Shown: positions 12,001 to 21,513 of the stretch, one piece after another
Position numbering within the stretch: position 1 is the stretch's first letter
Layout of the letters: each line of letters begins with the position of its first letter
NCBI RefSeq assembly: GCF_000499845.2
Contig: NC_023750.2
Span: 32,510,175-32,574,174, forward strand
Source: Phaseolus vulgaris
Lineage: Eukaryota; Streptophyta; Magnoliopsida; Fabales; Fabaceae
Direction: 5' to 3'
Length of the DNA stretch: 64,000 nt
The notes under the pieces: model-generated
What the model was told of the DNA's origin: nothing
Seen by the model: the letters and a program-made list of their open reading frames with translations, nothing else
Databases searched by the model: none
Translations under genes and position numbers: made by a program

Positions 12001-12428
12001 GTGTGGGACGACATCCCGTAGGTCAGCCCTTGTGAAAACGAGGTCTGACTCCCATGGGTCATCTGGATATTCCTCAGTCACTGGACTTACTGACCTCACA
12101 TATTTCTTACGTTGAGAGGCAGTGGGTCCTCCTCCGGAAAAGCCGCTAGAAATGGTGTGTACTTCTCCGTGAGTCGGCATTTCGTGCGCTTGACCTTCCT
12201 CTGGTGTCGCAGTGGCTGTGGTTGTAGTGGACCCAACGAGATAATCTTTTAGGAAACCTTTCTTCACAAGCTCATCCAACTGGTAGCCCAACGCTAAGCA
12301 GTTGTTAATATGGTGCCCGAATGCCTCGTGAAATTTGCACCATGATTCTTTGTGAGGTCACAACACTTTGTCAGACTTCACCGGTGGCCTCAACCTGTCG
12401 GCTATGTTGGGCACAATGATGAGGTCAT
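9029..12428 (-). pseudogene. pol: pol of element 2: protease, RT, RNase H, integrase stub
   Basis: The minus-strand order is zinc segment (CKFHEAFGHHINNC), protease LVDQGSSADVM (about 11920), RT with YVDD (near 10615) and RNase H (SVDGSSNQQGSGAG near 9780). Only about 13 residues of the integrase zinc-finger region follow (9029-9071). Stops occur at 11290, 11197, 10115 and 10091, with frameshifts near 10520, 9780 and 9072. The closest relative in the window is element 6 (ITTGRKVHRVLVD, GSSNQQGSGAG with EQALRFAFK). It is inactive. Confidence 0.85.
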
Positions 12429-13394
12429 TCAGTTCCACCACAAAATTGTGCTTAGAGGTCTATTTCCCTCTCTCCTTCCTTCCGCTCGACCCCTAGGCTG
12501 GGTCCTCCTTGCCTCGTAGGGGCGCTTCCTATCTTGGTTCTTTCTTTCTGTGGCGGCTTCATGGACCCTAGCAGGCTGTGTGCGCATTTGTGCTCTTGGG
12601 CGTGTGGGTGCAGCAGTTGTGCACTTCTCGTACGCCTCACCCTCAGAGGCAATGTGTTCTACCGCCCGACGCCTCACCTCAGCAAAGGTCTTGGGGCGGC
12701 TGCGATTGAGTGACTTGCTGAAAGATCGAGGACACACCCTTTTCTTGAATGCGTACACGATCATGGGTTCGTCTGTGGTACCCACCTTCACCACCTGAGC
12801 CCCGAAGCAGCTTATGTACTCTTTCAGGGTCTCACCTTGATACTGCTTTACGTCGAATAGGTCGTATGAAACTGGGGCTGGGGCCCTGTTGGCCAGATAC
12901 TGCTCTCTAAATAGCCGGGAGAGATGCGTGAAAGACGTGAGGTGACCCTCTGGGAGGCTGATGAACCAATCCATGGCCATCCAAGTCAAAGTGCTCATGA
13001 AGAGCTTGCACCTTACGGCATCAGAACCGCCTACCAGCATCATCTGCATGTGGAACGCAGTGAGGTGTGCCTCAGGGTTCTCCATCTTCGCGAAGGTTAC
13101 TATGGGCCCTGTGAAAGAGTTGGGGATTGCGGCCTCTAGGATCGCCTGTGAGAATGGCATTGAGAATTCTCTGGGTGGGGTGGCAGTCTCAGGTTCGTCT
13201 ACGTCGCGCCATCTGCGGCGTAATTCCTCGTTGGCGCGGTGGAGCTCATCGTTTCTCGCCTGAGATGCGGTGAGATCCGCATGCATGCGCTCTTGCTCCA
13301 CTTTTGATGCTGCCATTGCTTCTTGCAGCCCTTGCATCATGCCCATGAGTTATTGCATGGTCATCTCTTCATTCCTAGCGCGTGCGGGTCGCAT
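12429..13394 (-). pseudogene. gag: gag of element 2
   Basis: The likely ATG is at 13394; a TAA stop follows 14 codons later, before a long open stretch that begins at 13346. A coiled-coil N-terminus is followed by the Gag domain (ENPEAHLTAFHMQMM, MDWFISLPEGHLTSF, SYDLFDVKQYQGETLKEY) and an Arg/Gln-rich basic tail. A frameshift near 12450 takes the frame away from pol. Overall similarity is to the gag of elements 4 and 9. Confidence 0.85.
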
Positions 13395-13497
13395 GTTCGT
13401 GGTTTCTAGAAGCCTTCTTGACTATCGTGCGATTTTGAGAACTGGAACTGGGTTGGAAACTACAAAACTGTGTAATGGGACTGATGTTTTATATCGG

Positions 13498-13514
13498 CCC
13501 CACGGTGGGCGCCA
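13498..13514 (-). other. PBS of element 2 (tRNA-Lys(CTT))
   Basis: The minus strand reads TGGCGCCCACCGTGGGG two bases after the LTR end at 13517. It is an exact copy of the site at 181. Confidence 0.85.
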
Positions 13515-13516
13515 AA

Positions 13517-14561
13517 TGTTCCCGCCGGTTGACCAAGGTCGTCTTCGTGCGTGGCTTGTCCTCGCGAGCTAGGGCACCTTCGTTTTGCTCCGTTTGTGAG
13601 TACCTGAAAAGAAGTGAATAAAGGGGCGCCCTCGCGGCCGTTTGTACTCCAAAGATCAAGTCAACTAGCGAGAAACATGAAAGGTGACACGCCTCCGTAT
13701 CGGAACACCGTGAAGGGGTGCTCTAAAGGTGGTCGAGAATAACTGATTGGCTAATACTGTGTGCCCTAATTGTCTTGTGCGCATAGTGGGTGCGCAGTGA
13801 AATAACTAGGGTTTTTGGGCTTCTGTGTAAACTGTGAGAATTAGGTCAAAACTCGGATCTCCTTCAAATGTCCCAAGGCCCCTTTTTATACACCTTCTGC
13901 ATTTAAAGCGCGTTAAAGCGCATTGAAAACGTGTAAAAATGTGCCTTGAAACATTTGATACGTAAACTAAATAAACGCGTACCTTAACAAACTTTCACTA
14001 AAACATTGATGAGCACGTGCTTATTGCCACGTGTTCTTCTGACTTGATCGTTATTCTACGCAGAAGGCCTCACAGCGTCGTAACCCAACTTAGGGTTTAG
14101 ATTAAAGTCGTGTCCACTCATGCCCCCCAACCTCTAGTCACTCGCCCTGGGAGTGCATCTACCTTCCTCTCATACCATGCACCTGGTTCACCCCTGGGCA
14201 TGACCCTCTCATGGGTCGTATCTATCACGGGGGTCTCCCTGAGGTGGTATGGGTACTTCACGAGTCAGGTTACTCCCTACTGGTATTAGAACTATGGGCC
14301 ATGCCTTGACTTGGCGACGCCTAACCTGGCGACGCCTCATCTTGGCGACGCCTCATCTTGGCGACGCCTAACCTGACGACGCCTCATCTTGGCGACGCCT
14401 AACCTGGAGACGCCTTATCTTGGCGACGCCCAAACCTGGCGACGCCTACCTTGGCGATGCCTCATGCGGTCAATTCATTGACTTTCTTCCTTGGGTCCCT
14501 TGAAGGGCCCCACCGTACGTTGACTTTGACTTTGGTCAACGCCCGAGGACGGGACGGTACA
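13517..14561 (-). repeat. LTR (minus strand) between element 2 and the next chained unit
   Basis: Termini are TGTACCGTCCC... and ...GGCGGGAACA, length about 1045 bp. A TATA-like TATAAAAAGG lies near 13880-13892 on the minus strand. Near its 5' end there is a ten-unit GGCGACGCC array (14298-14465) followed by TTGAC motifs. On the plus-strand right side a polypurine tract follows directly, so it also served as the 3' LTR of a neighbour. Confidence 0.85.
14298..14465. repeat. GGCGACGCC tandem array in LTR U3
   Basis: About ten units with a period near 16 bp, each with the core GGCGACGCC, whose complement is GGCGTCGCC. The spacers alternate between CTCATCTT and CTAACC types. The array lies inside U3. 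Confidence 0.85.
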
Positions 14562-14848
14562 CAAGCCCCCCAGTCTTGAGCTGACACTTGTTTCAGCGAA
14601 AAGACTAAGGCCTCACCCCAGTACCTACGTGGCATTCTTGCTGACGTCACATTCCTTTGATCAGTTTGACGTGACGCTCTTTGGGCGTCTGACGCGACAT
14701 TCTTTGCACCAGAGATGTGACATCTTAAGTTACGCTTTAATCTTTCGACATGTGGCGCGATCCAACGGCTGAGGACGAGCATCGTTTGGTAGAGCACAAG
14801 GCTCTTAACCTTGTGGTCGTGGGTTCGAACCCCACGGTGGGCGCCAAA
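14562..14848 (-). mobile_element. Residual internal region: PBS, tRNA copy, 3'UTR and PPT only
   Basis: On the minus strand the LTR ending at 14849 is followed by two bases, the PBS and 43 further bases of tRNA complement. About 205 bp of Tat 3'UTR and a polypurine tract (AAGACTGGGGGGCTTG at 14577-14562) then lead to the next LTR at 14561. No gag or pol sequence remains. It looks like an internal-deletion derivative formed during reverse transcription. Confidence 0.75.
14786..14846 (+). other. tRNA-Lys(CTT)-derived segment, nucleotides 16-76 with CCA
   Basis: 61 bp match the 3' four-fifths of a plant tRNA-Lys. An anticodon stem CAAGG/CCTTG (14797-14801/14809-14813) encloses the loop CTCTTAA with anticodon CTT at 14804-14806. 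The T arm GTGGG/CCCAC (14819-14823/14831-14835) carries TTCGAAC, and the acceptor 3' strand is followed by CCA. The acceptor 5' strand and half of the D arm are absent, and plant tRNA genes do not encode CCA. It is therefore a reverse-transcribed primer fragment, not a working tRNA gene. The comparison with tRNA-Lys is from memory, with about two differences. Confidence 0.82.
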
Positions 14849-15197
14849 TGTTCCCGCTGGTTGACCAAGGTCGTCTTCGTGCGTGGCTTGTCCTCGCGAG
14901 TTAGGGCACCTTCGTTTTGCTCCGTCTGTGAGTACCTGAAAAGAAGTGAACAAAGGGGCACCCTCGCGGCCGTTTGCACTCTGACGATTAAGTTAGCTAG
15001 CGAGAAACATCAAAGGTGACACGCCTCCGTATCAGAACACCGTGAAGGGATGCTCTGAAGGTGTTCGAGAATAACTGAGTGGCTTATATTGTGTGCCCTA
15101 ATTGTCTTGTGCGCACAGTGGGTGCACCGTGAAACAACTAGGGTTTTTGGGCTTCTGTGTAAACTGTGAGAATTAGGTCAAAACTCGGATCCCATTC
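14849..15197 (-). repeat. Truncated Tat LTR (minus strand)
   Basis: It starts TGTTCCCGCTGG on the plus strand and follows the LTR of element 2 closely to about 15193 (compare 8219-8565). It is then interrupted by another LTR terminus. Confidence 0.8.
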
Positions 15198-16093
15198 TGT
15201 TCCGGCCGGTTGACCTGGGTCGTCTTTATGAGTGGTTTGTCCTCACGAGTTAGAGCACATTCGTTATGTCTTGTCTATGAGTACCTGAAAAAGAAGAACA
15301 AAGGGGCGCCCTCGCGGCCGTTTGCACTCCGATGGTCAAGTCAGCTAGTGAAAAACACCAAAGTGACTGAAAACTGTATGATTATCTCAATGACTGGAAC
15401 TGTGTGGCTAAACTGTGTTGCCCTAATTGCCGTGTGCTCCCAGCTGGGTGTGCCGTCAAGAACAACTAGGGTTTAGTGCACTGTGTAACTATCAAAAGCG
15501 TACCTTACCAGGGTTCTTCGTGCCCTTTATATAGGTGAAAACTAGGGTTTACCTTTGTGTTGCTGCTATTATCTAGGGTTCCTTGGAGAAGGTCCTTGCG
15601 CCGCTATCCTTAGGATCTTAGCGTATCTGGCCCATGGACTTCCCTTATCTGAAGTGCAATGAATAACCTTGCGGCCACTTGGGCTCTAACTTAGGCACTG
15701 TATTTCTCGCGCCATCATACTATTTGGGTGCCCTAATTAACCACGTGTCATGCATGCATCCTTCCTTGGAGATCTTTAATGAGCACGTGGGCATTGTCAC
15801 GTGCCCCTTTGACTTTGATCGTTTATTCTGTGCGGAGGGTCCCACAGCGCCGCCACCCAACTTAGGGTTATTCCATCGTGTGGGCCCTCTTCTCTCCGAA
15901 ATGCTTCTGTCACGCGGGTTGACTCTTCGGGCGATGTCTTACTTGGGCGACGTCTTGCTTAGGCGATGTCCTTCTCTTGGGCGATGACTCATCTTGGTGG
16001 TGACACATCTCGGCGATAACTGATTATGTTGACTTCTTGACCACCTATCTTTCTTTTGCACACGTCATCACACCCGATGACCTAGTCGGTACA
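15198..16093 (-). repeat. Divergent Tat LTR (minus strand)
   Basis: About 896 bp, with minus-strand termini TGTACCGACTAGG... and ...GGCCGGAACA. A TATATAAAGG box on the minus strand lies near 15524-15535. A short GGCGA-type array lies at 15930-16020. The polypurine tract of the same element follows at 16094, so this is a 3' LTR. Confidence 0.8.
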
Positions 16094-16573
16094 CAAGCCC
16101 CCCAGTCTTGAGCTGATAACTTGTTTTTAGCAAAAAGACTAAGGCCTCGCCCCTGCTACCCCCGCGGCGTTCTGATGTGTCGCCTTCTGACCGATTGACG
16201 TGACATTCTCTGCGTCGCCGGTGCAGCGTACCCTCAAGGACTCTAACGATGTAATATTCTCTGAGCGAGAAAAGTGACACTTCAGTTCGCACCTTAACTT
16301 CGTGACACGTGGCCCAGTCGTAGGACGTTTGCTTTAACGCCCTTTATTGCTTTAATTGTAGTGCTCGGATCTTTGAAAACCCCGTACCTTAACTCACTGT
16401 CTTTACTTCTTTTGTATCTTTCTTGCACTATTCGTCTTTTTCTCAAGAACTTCCCCTGTGTCCTTTCTTTGCCTTCTTCTCAAGAACTTCCCCTGTGTTC
16501 TTTCTTTGCCTTCTTCTCAAGAACTTCCCCTGTGTTCTTTCTTTTCCAGCCCCTTCCTCTACTCTACCGCTGA
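16094..16573 (-). mobile_element. 3'UTR remnant of a Tat element (polypurine tract plus antisense-gene leader)
   Basis: The polypurine tract is at 16094-16112 (complement of CAAGCCCCCCAGTCTTGAG). The rest resembles the segment between the 3' LTR and the antisense gene in element 7 (50650-51360). It holds a 37-bp tandem repeat at 16441-16547 and is cut at about 16574 by CRM-like sequence; the antisense coding region is not present. Confidence 0.65.
16441..16547. repeat. 37-bp tandem repeat, about 2.9 copies
   Basis: Units start at 16441, 16478 and 16515 (TCTCAAGAACTTCCCCTGTG and 17 more bases). The copies are almost identical. They lie in the pyrimidine-rich leader expected upstream of an antisense ORF. 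Confidence 0.9.
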
Positions 16574-16725
16574 GCCCTTCTGATGGAAACCAAGTAGAGG
16601 ATGCTCAAGCCCATGAAGCCCAAGCCCAACAAGGGGCCCAAGACCAACGAATCACTAGGAGCATGGCAAGAGCTTTGGGACAAGAGTATAATAAGATGGC
16701 TCTTCTTATTTCTTTTATAGAATAG
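16574..16725 (+). pseudogene. pol: pol C-terminus of a CRM-like element (first, divergent copy)
   Basis: The plus-strand frame ends in a Gln/Ala-rich segment followed by QRITRSMARALGQEYNK and a stop at 16723-16725. The ITRSM motif matches the C-terminus of the intact CRM-like polyprotein at 55718-60346 ([13 protein letters not shown]). Only the last ~50 codons remain. An LTR follows at 16729, in the arrangement expected for the 3' end of such an element. Confidence 0.65.
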
Positions 16726-16728
16726 GGG

Positions 16729-16957
16729 TGCATATGTAATAAATAGGTGTAAGTAGTAAGGTTGGTTAGGGTGGAGTGTAGATAGGAGTTAGGAGGTGCC
16801 AACTAGGAAGGAAAGTCACACTTCCTTCATTGTCTAGTTGGCGCCGAATTTGAGTAGCATTTGAGGCTCATTTGGCTTTGCATTTCAGCACCTCATAGGC
16901 TATAAATAAGGTGCTTCCCTTTGTATTTTTTAGATTGGAATTTTGAAGTAGAGAGAC
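16729..16957 (+). repeat. LTR start of the divergent CRM-like element
   Basis: It begins TGCATATGTAAT after a short purine tract and is related along its length to the LTR at 17216, including GGAGGTGCCAA and the TATA box GGCTATAAATAAGG near 16898. It is cut near 16957 by the pol 3' end of another copy. Confidence 0.65.
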
Positions 16958-17149
16958 TATGATGGAGATCAAGCTCAAGAGGACATGGAGGCCAATCAGC
17001 AAGATCAAGACGAGGTGGAGGCACAAATAGAAGACGCCCATGGAGGTCAAAGTCCACCTCAAAGGATTACAAGAAGCATGTTCAAAGCTTTGGGAGCTAG
17101 AGGACATTTATTTTCTCTTTTTGTAATTTCTTTAGTTGAAGGTGCTTAG
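16958..17149 (+). pseudogene. pol: pol C-terminus of a CRM-like element (second copy)
   Basis: Sixty-three codons and a stop (TAG 17147-17149) match the last residues of the intact CRM-like polyprotein: [12 protein letters not shown], then [18 protein letters not shown], then FVISLVEGA. The upstream part of the gene is absent, because the reading frame begins abruptly after LTR sequence at 16957. It is the 3' end of the element whose LTR starts at 17216. Confidence 0.8.
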
Positions 17150-17202
17150 AGGGAAACATTAGAAACCCCTTTTGTTTTAGCATCTTTTAGGCTTTAGTTA
17201 GG

Positions 17203-17215
17203 AGCTTTAGGGGGG
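17203..17215 (+). other. Polypurine tract of the CRM-like element
   Basis: GAGCTTTAGGGGG-type sequence ends directly before TGTATTAG at 17216. The same tract precedes the LTR at 55651 on the minus strand. Confidence 0.7.
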
Positions 17216-17923
17216 TGTATTAGTAGATAGGTGTAGGAGTAGAATAGGAGGTGCCAAAGTGAAGGAAAGAGTCACACCTTCCTCATGCATGGAATAGGCG
17301 CCGGTTCTAGAATGTTTTGGGAGGGAATTTTGAAATTGTTTAGCTTGCATTTTCAGCACCTTAGGCTATAAATAGAGGTGCTCTCTTTGTAAAATTCAGT
17401 TTGGAATTAATCTAAGAAAACTCTACTCAAATTTTGAGTGAACTTTGGAGAGCTTTTGGAGCCTTCTTCTCTAGTCTTATCTTGATGGATCAATGGAGTC
17501 CTCAAGTGGCGGCATCACTCTTATCTAGGAGCATTCCACTCTTCTAGTGGCGAGATCATCCAACATTCTTCCATCTTCATGAGCACTCTCTTCTCCTTCC
17601 TTTCTTCTCTTTCAATTGTTCATGTTGTCTTGTGTTCTTGAGTTTTTTTGGTTCGGTTTTTCTGTTTTTCCAGCACCTATGTTCTGTTCTTGCCTTTTAA
17701 TTTCAATTCTGTTCGGTTCCTTTTAGTTTCTCCTCTTTTTTGGTTCAATTTGACTAAATTTGGTTCATCCAAATGAGTTTGGGATTTGGTACTAGTTTTT
17801 GGTGAGTTCTTGTCTTAGAACAAATGATCCAACTCTAAGAAAAGTGCCTCTATAATGTCCAACTCAAGGTGATTCCTAAGAAGGTCAAGAACTTTTCTCT
17901 ATATGGCTAGTGGAATCACATCA
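17216..17923 (+). repeat. LTR of the CRM-like element (copy 1)
   Basis: About 708 bp, TGTATTAGTAG... to ...AATCACATCA. It is homologous in reverse complement to 54924-55651. The TATA box GGCTATAAATAGAGG lies near 17364. It stands between a pol 3' end and a gag 5' leader, so one LTR is shared by two internal regions. Confidence 0.85.
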
Positions 17924-17925
17924 TG

Positions 17926-17939
17926 TGGTATCATGAGTC
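17926..17939 (+). other. PBS of the CRM-like element (initiator tRNA-Met type)
   Basis: TGGTATCATGAGTC follows two bases after the LTR end. The core TGGTATCA is the usual start of an initiator-Met PBS. Confidence 0.7.
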
Positions 17940-19266
17940 TTAGGTTCTTCTTGTTTAATTGTTGAGTTGTGTGCACTTTAATTTCAAGAGCTCTTTAATT
18001 TCTTGCAATTTAAGTTTCTGTTTTAGAATTTTAATTGAGTATTCTTGCTGTTTTTCTTTTACACCAAGTGCTTGGGAAAAGGTTTATGGCACTCATAATT
18101 CTTATGAGTATGGTTGCTCTTTTGGAATGACATTATCCTTCCTAGAGTTTACCTTAAGCTTCCTTTCACTTGTTGTTAAAATTTGTGATGTGTCTTTTAA
18201 TTTTGTAATCATGTCAAGTTTTGTCTTAGTCATGTTATTCCATAATTGTCATTACTTCTAGTAGTACTTTTATTGCTTTGATTGTTTCTTGCTTTGGTGT
18301 CATATAATTTCTGAATTGATGTTGATCCTTTGTGCATTTTCTTTTTAGAATTGAGTTCATACTTGTATTCTAGACCTATACAAGTTCCAATACATCATTT
18401 TCTATTATGTCTTTGCTAGTTCATCATCCTGTTTTTTATTCCTATTAGGATTCCTCTGTTTCTGAAAAAAGTGCTTACTGTTTTTCCTTATTGCAATTGA
18501 TTTACTTACTGGAAAATTCTTAAATTCTGGATTTGAGATATTCAAAGTGTTAGAAAATAATATAAAAAAGAATCATTCAAAAATACGAAGTACACAAAAA
18601 ATGATAAATAAAATAAAAAAAAGTGTACATTTCTGCCGAAAAAAATACGGTAATCTGGCAGCGATTTTGAAAAGTTTATTTCTCTCAATTGGCTTAATGT
18701 TTTTAATTGATTCCAGTGCCATTATTGAGTTAACATCTTGAAGTTTCTGTGGTTTAAATTTCATAATCCAGTTCGCTCTACATCATTCCAGTTAAATCAG
18801 TGAATATCAAGCACAGTTTGCATTAAAAAAAATAAATTTTCCAGTAGCTAAATTTTTGTTTTCTTCATCTACTCTAGTGCTTTTCCTTAAGTATTCTTTT
18901 GTGTGCCTACTTTTCTCATTGAGTTCTTTATTTTCTTGATTGTCTTTCATTCTTACTCTTTGACTTTGTCTTACATATAGTTTTCCTTTTGCAATTACCT
19001 TTCCTTGCTTATACCTTTTCTTGTTTGTCTTTATTGTTTCATTGGTTTTGTGGTGGTTGCTTTTGAGATTGGTGTGCTTGCTTTGACATCTTTCATTTGA
19101 GGATTCCAAGGCCTCAAGATCAGATTGGTGCAAGAACATTATTTCTTTGAGAGTGATCTCTTTTTTCAGCCTCATTTCACTTCGGCAGTTTCATTGCCAA
19201 AGCTCACTGTTTTTGCTAATTTTTAACTTGTTTGCTGTTTTGTGTGTTTGCTGTTTTTAATTACAA
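17938..19266 (+). other. 5' untranslated leader of CRM-like copy 1
   Basis: AT-rich, about 1.3 kb, matching in reverse complement the leader of the intact CRM-like element (60347-61665), for example the runs near 18545-18680 and 60900-61060. No coding potential beyond chance ORFs was seen. Confidence 0.7.
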
Positions 19267-19459
19267 ATGGCTGGATTTTCAAGTGATGCATCCTACAAGC
19301 AGAATTCTCCTTCCAAAGCTTCAATCCTTGGTGAATTACATGAAGCTCAAAGAACCATTAGACGGTTGGAGGAGAAAATGCAAAAGATGGAGGTCCAACA
19401 AGCTAGACCATCTCCTTCTATCCATGATGGACATCATTCTCATAGACCATCTTCAAGTT
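19267..19459 (+). pseudogene. gag: gag N-terminus of CRM-like copy 1
   Basis: Starts [20 protein letters not shown] and continues as a coiled coil ([17 protein letters not shown]). It is near-identical to the first ~63 residues of the intact polyprotein at 60346. At about 19460 the sequence changes to the antisense gene of Tat element 3, so the rest of gag-pol is missing. A shard of a similar gag, from about residue 290, reappears at 35301-35385. Confidence 0.85.
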
Positions 19460-19820
19460 TTCCTGTTTGAGGCCAAGCACCCAGGAGATCGCCTGTGGGT
19501 CAGCCTGAATGCCATTGCTGGGAGATCCATTTTCACCATCTTCCAGCAGTCGTACAAGGATTGGAAGGGGAAGTTCATCCAGGTTCGCGCAAATGACAAA
19601 GACCCTTCCCTTCTCGACGGTTTCCCCTTGTACTGGGTGGACAAGGGGAAAAAGGAGTCCAAGAGCTGCTTCAGGAGGCCCAGAAGTCCTGATAGCATGG
19701 GAGCTTTGGACCGAGACCTTTGCCTATTCTGGAAGAGGGTGGCAGATGCCCACATAACATTCTTGACCCCCACCCTGATTTCCTTCGAGTTCTTTGAGGA
19801 CCAGTTGGAATTCCAAATAG
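19460..19820 (+). pseudogene. Antisense gene of element 3, exon 1 (3' part)
   Basis: Residues such as FLFEAKHPGDRLWVSLNAIA and GFPLYWVD correspond to the C-terminal half of exon 1 in the antisense genes of elements 4 and 7 (FFEVKKQGKSLWMSF, LYWTDKP). This domain resembles the plant 'putative gypsy-type transposon' family, of unknown molecular function. The donor at 19820/19821 (AATAG|GTCAGG) would join in phase to the acceptor at 19999 (TTCATGCAG|AT). The N-terminal half is lost at the CRM junction. Confidence 0.65.
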
Positions 19821-19999
19821 GTCAGGACGCTACACTCTTGTCTTGACATTGCTTCTGATATTGTTTCTGGGCGTCTTGTGCGACACACACAAGACTTTGG
19901 TTTTATCTTTTCTGCATATGCCTGTTTTTGCTGTCTCATTGCCTTGTACACTAATCTTTTTCCCCTTTGAGCTAACTCATGCACTTTCGTTTCATGCAG

Positions 20000-21513
20000 A
20001 TACCATGTTGGGTAAGAACATGCTCGCCGACTTGAAGGCGCTCGCCCGCAACCACGGGTTGGCGACCGGTTCCCAGACGGTGCCCAACTCGGCGGTCGAG
20101 AAGGCCATCATTCATGGGCGATCACCGCCTAAGGAGCACACTCAACGAAAGAAACTGGTCCTTAAAAGGCCAAAGCGAAAAGCCCCCCAAGTCGTCCAAG
20201 AGGAGGAGGAAGAGGACGACGAGGTCACTGAGGATGGCCTCGTTACAAAGAGGAAAAGGGTGGCACCACCTTCTCCACCTGCCCCACCCCCTCTTCCAGC
20301 TTCAACACCACCATCAACACCTGCTCCTCCTCCCTCATCGCCAACACCACGAGCCCCTTCACCACCAGTCCAAGCAACTCCACTGGCCACTGCGCCACCA
20401 GCAGTCGAGGCTCAAGAGCCAAACTTTCTGGAGGACCCCCCAAGCGCCTCTACGCCCCATATCTCAGCTGGAGGGGGCCCTCCTTCAAATGCTTCAGCTG
20501 CAGAGAACGTTCCGACCGGGAATGAGGTTGCTCACACCTCCCCAATTCTAATTACCGAGTACCCGGTCGCGTCGCCACGCCAGGAAGCAAACATTGAAAA
20601 CCCTGCTAAGGAAGGTGGCGGCGAGAACCCTCCACAAGCCCCTCTGGCGCCTCTCCAGGCATCCAACCTTTCCCTTGAAGTCACAAGGATGTGGGAACCT
20701 CTGACCGCCAAACTCAAAACCATTGCAGAGGATATCCCATCGATCATAACGAGGGCTGTGGAGAGCTCCACCAGGAGGCTTCAAGATGATCTCTACCACC
20801 TCAAGACTGAAAACAGCACAATGAAGGTTGAGGTGGAGAAGGTGGCCTTCAGCCTAACGCTCGCGGAAATGGAACACTCCCGAGTAGAGGATGCCCTGAG
20901 TACCGAGCTTAGGCTTGCGCGCAAGGAAGCTGCTGACCTTCGCCGCAAAGTCCATGAACTTGCCCAAGAAAAAGTTGAACTTGAAAGCAAAATCGTGCCT
21001 CTGCGCACCAAGGCGAGCGACCTGGAGGCTCACATTCAAGCTAATGCCGATAAGGTACAAAAACTGGAGCAAAGGTCAATCGACCGCGAGAAGCTACTTG
21101 GGCAAGTTGAAAAAGCGAGGGACGACGCCATGGCTGATCTCGCAGAGGCAAACAAGGAGAAAGGGAAGATGGCTGCCGAGTTGGCCCAAGCTCAAACAGA
21201 ATCCAAGAAGGTTACTGACGACCTTCTTCATGCTCAAGAGACCAACAAACAACTCCAAAAACAGGTTGAAGAGCAGGGGCAGCAGAACAAGGAGCTCAAG
21301 GAACAGGTTGAAGGACTTCAAGGGCAGTTTGAAGAACTTAAGCTAAACTCTGCTCAGATTCTAACTGCTGGATTCGAAGCCGCTCGGGAGCAATTCGCAT
21401 GCCTATTCCCTGATCTCGACCTCAGCATGGTGTCGTTGTTTAACGAAGTAGTAGATGGAAAGGTCGTTCCCGCCGAAGGCTCAACCAATTCCACCCCATC
21501 TGCTTCTTTATAA
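20000..21513 (+). CDS. Antisense gene of element 3, exon 2: Pro-rich and coiled-coil protein
   Basis: About 504 open codons after the inferred acceptor, with an internal Met at 20005. In order: a basic segment with KRPKRKAP, an acidic run and an Arg/Lys patch KRKRVA that could be a nuclear signal; a Pro/Ser/Ala-rich region (about 20265-20400); and a long coiled coil (about 20780-21350). It ends in a short conserved tail, NEVVDGKVVP. The same tail closes exon 2 of element 7's gene (HHVVDGKVVP). It is transcribed toward pol, opposite to the element. The 5' exon is truncated, so expression of a whole protein is unlikely. The function of this family is not known. Confidence 0.65.

Larger units (their letters stand above)
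8219..14561 (-). mobile_element. Element 2: minus-strand Tat-type element lacking integrase
   Basis: Read on the minus strand: 5' LTR (14561-13517), PBS, gag, protease, RT, RNase H, a stub of integrase, then a jump at about 9028 into the middle of the 3' LTR (9028-8219). The deletion resembles that of element 1. Its 5' LTR is preceded by another copy's polypurine tract rather than by ordinary flank, so this LTR is shared with a neighbouring internal region. Confidence 0.87.

Noticed and set aside
14298..14465. CRISPR-like array
   Set aside because: Units are about 16 bp without unique spacers of constant length, and they lie in LTR U3 of a plant element.
14786..14846. Functional tRNA-Lys gene
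   Set aside because: The acceptor 5' strand and half the D arm are missing, and CCA is encoded in the DNA, which plant tRNA genes lack. The segment sits at the PBS of an LTR.
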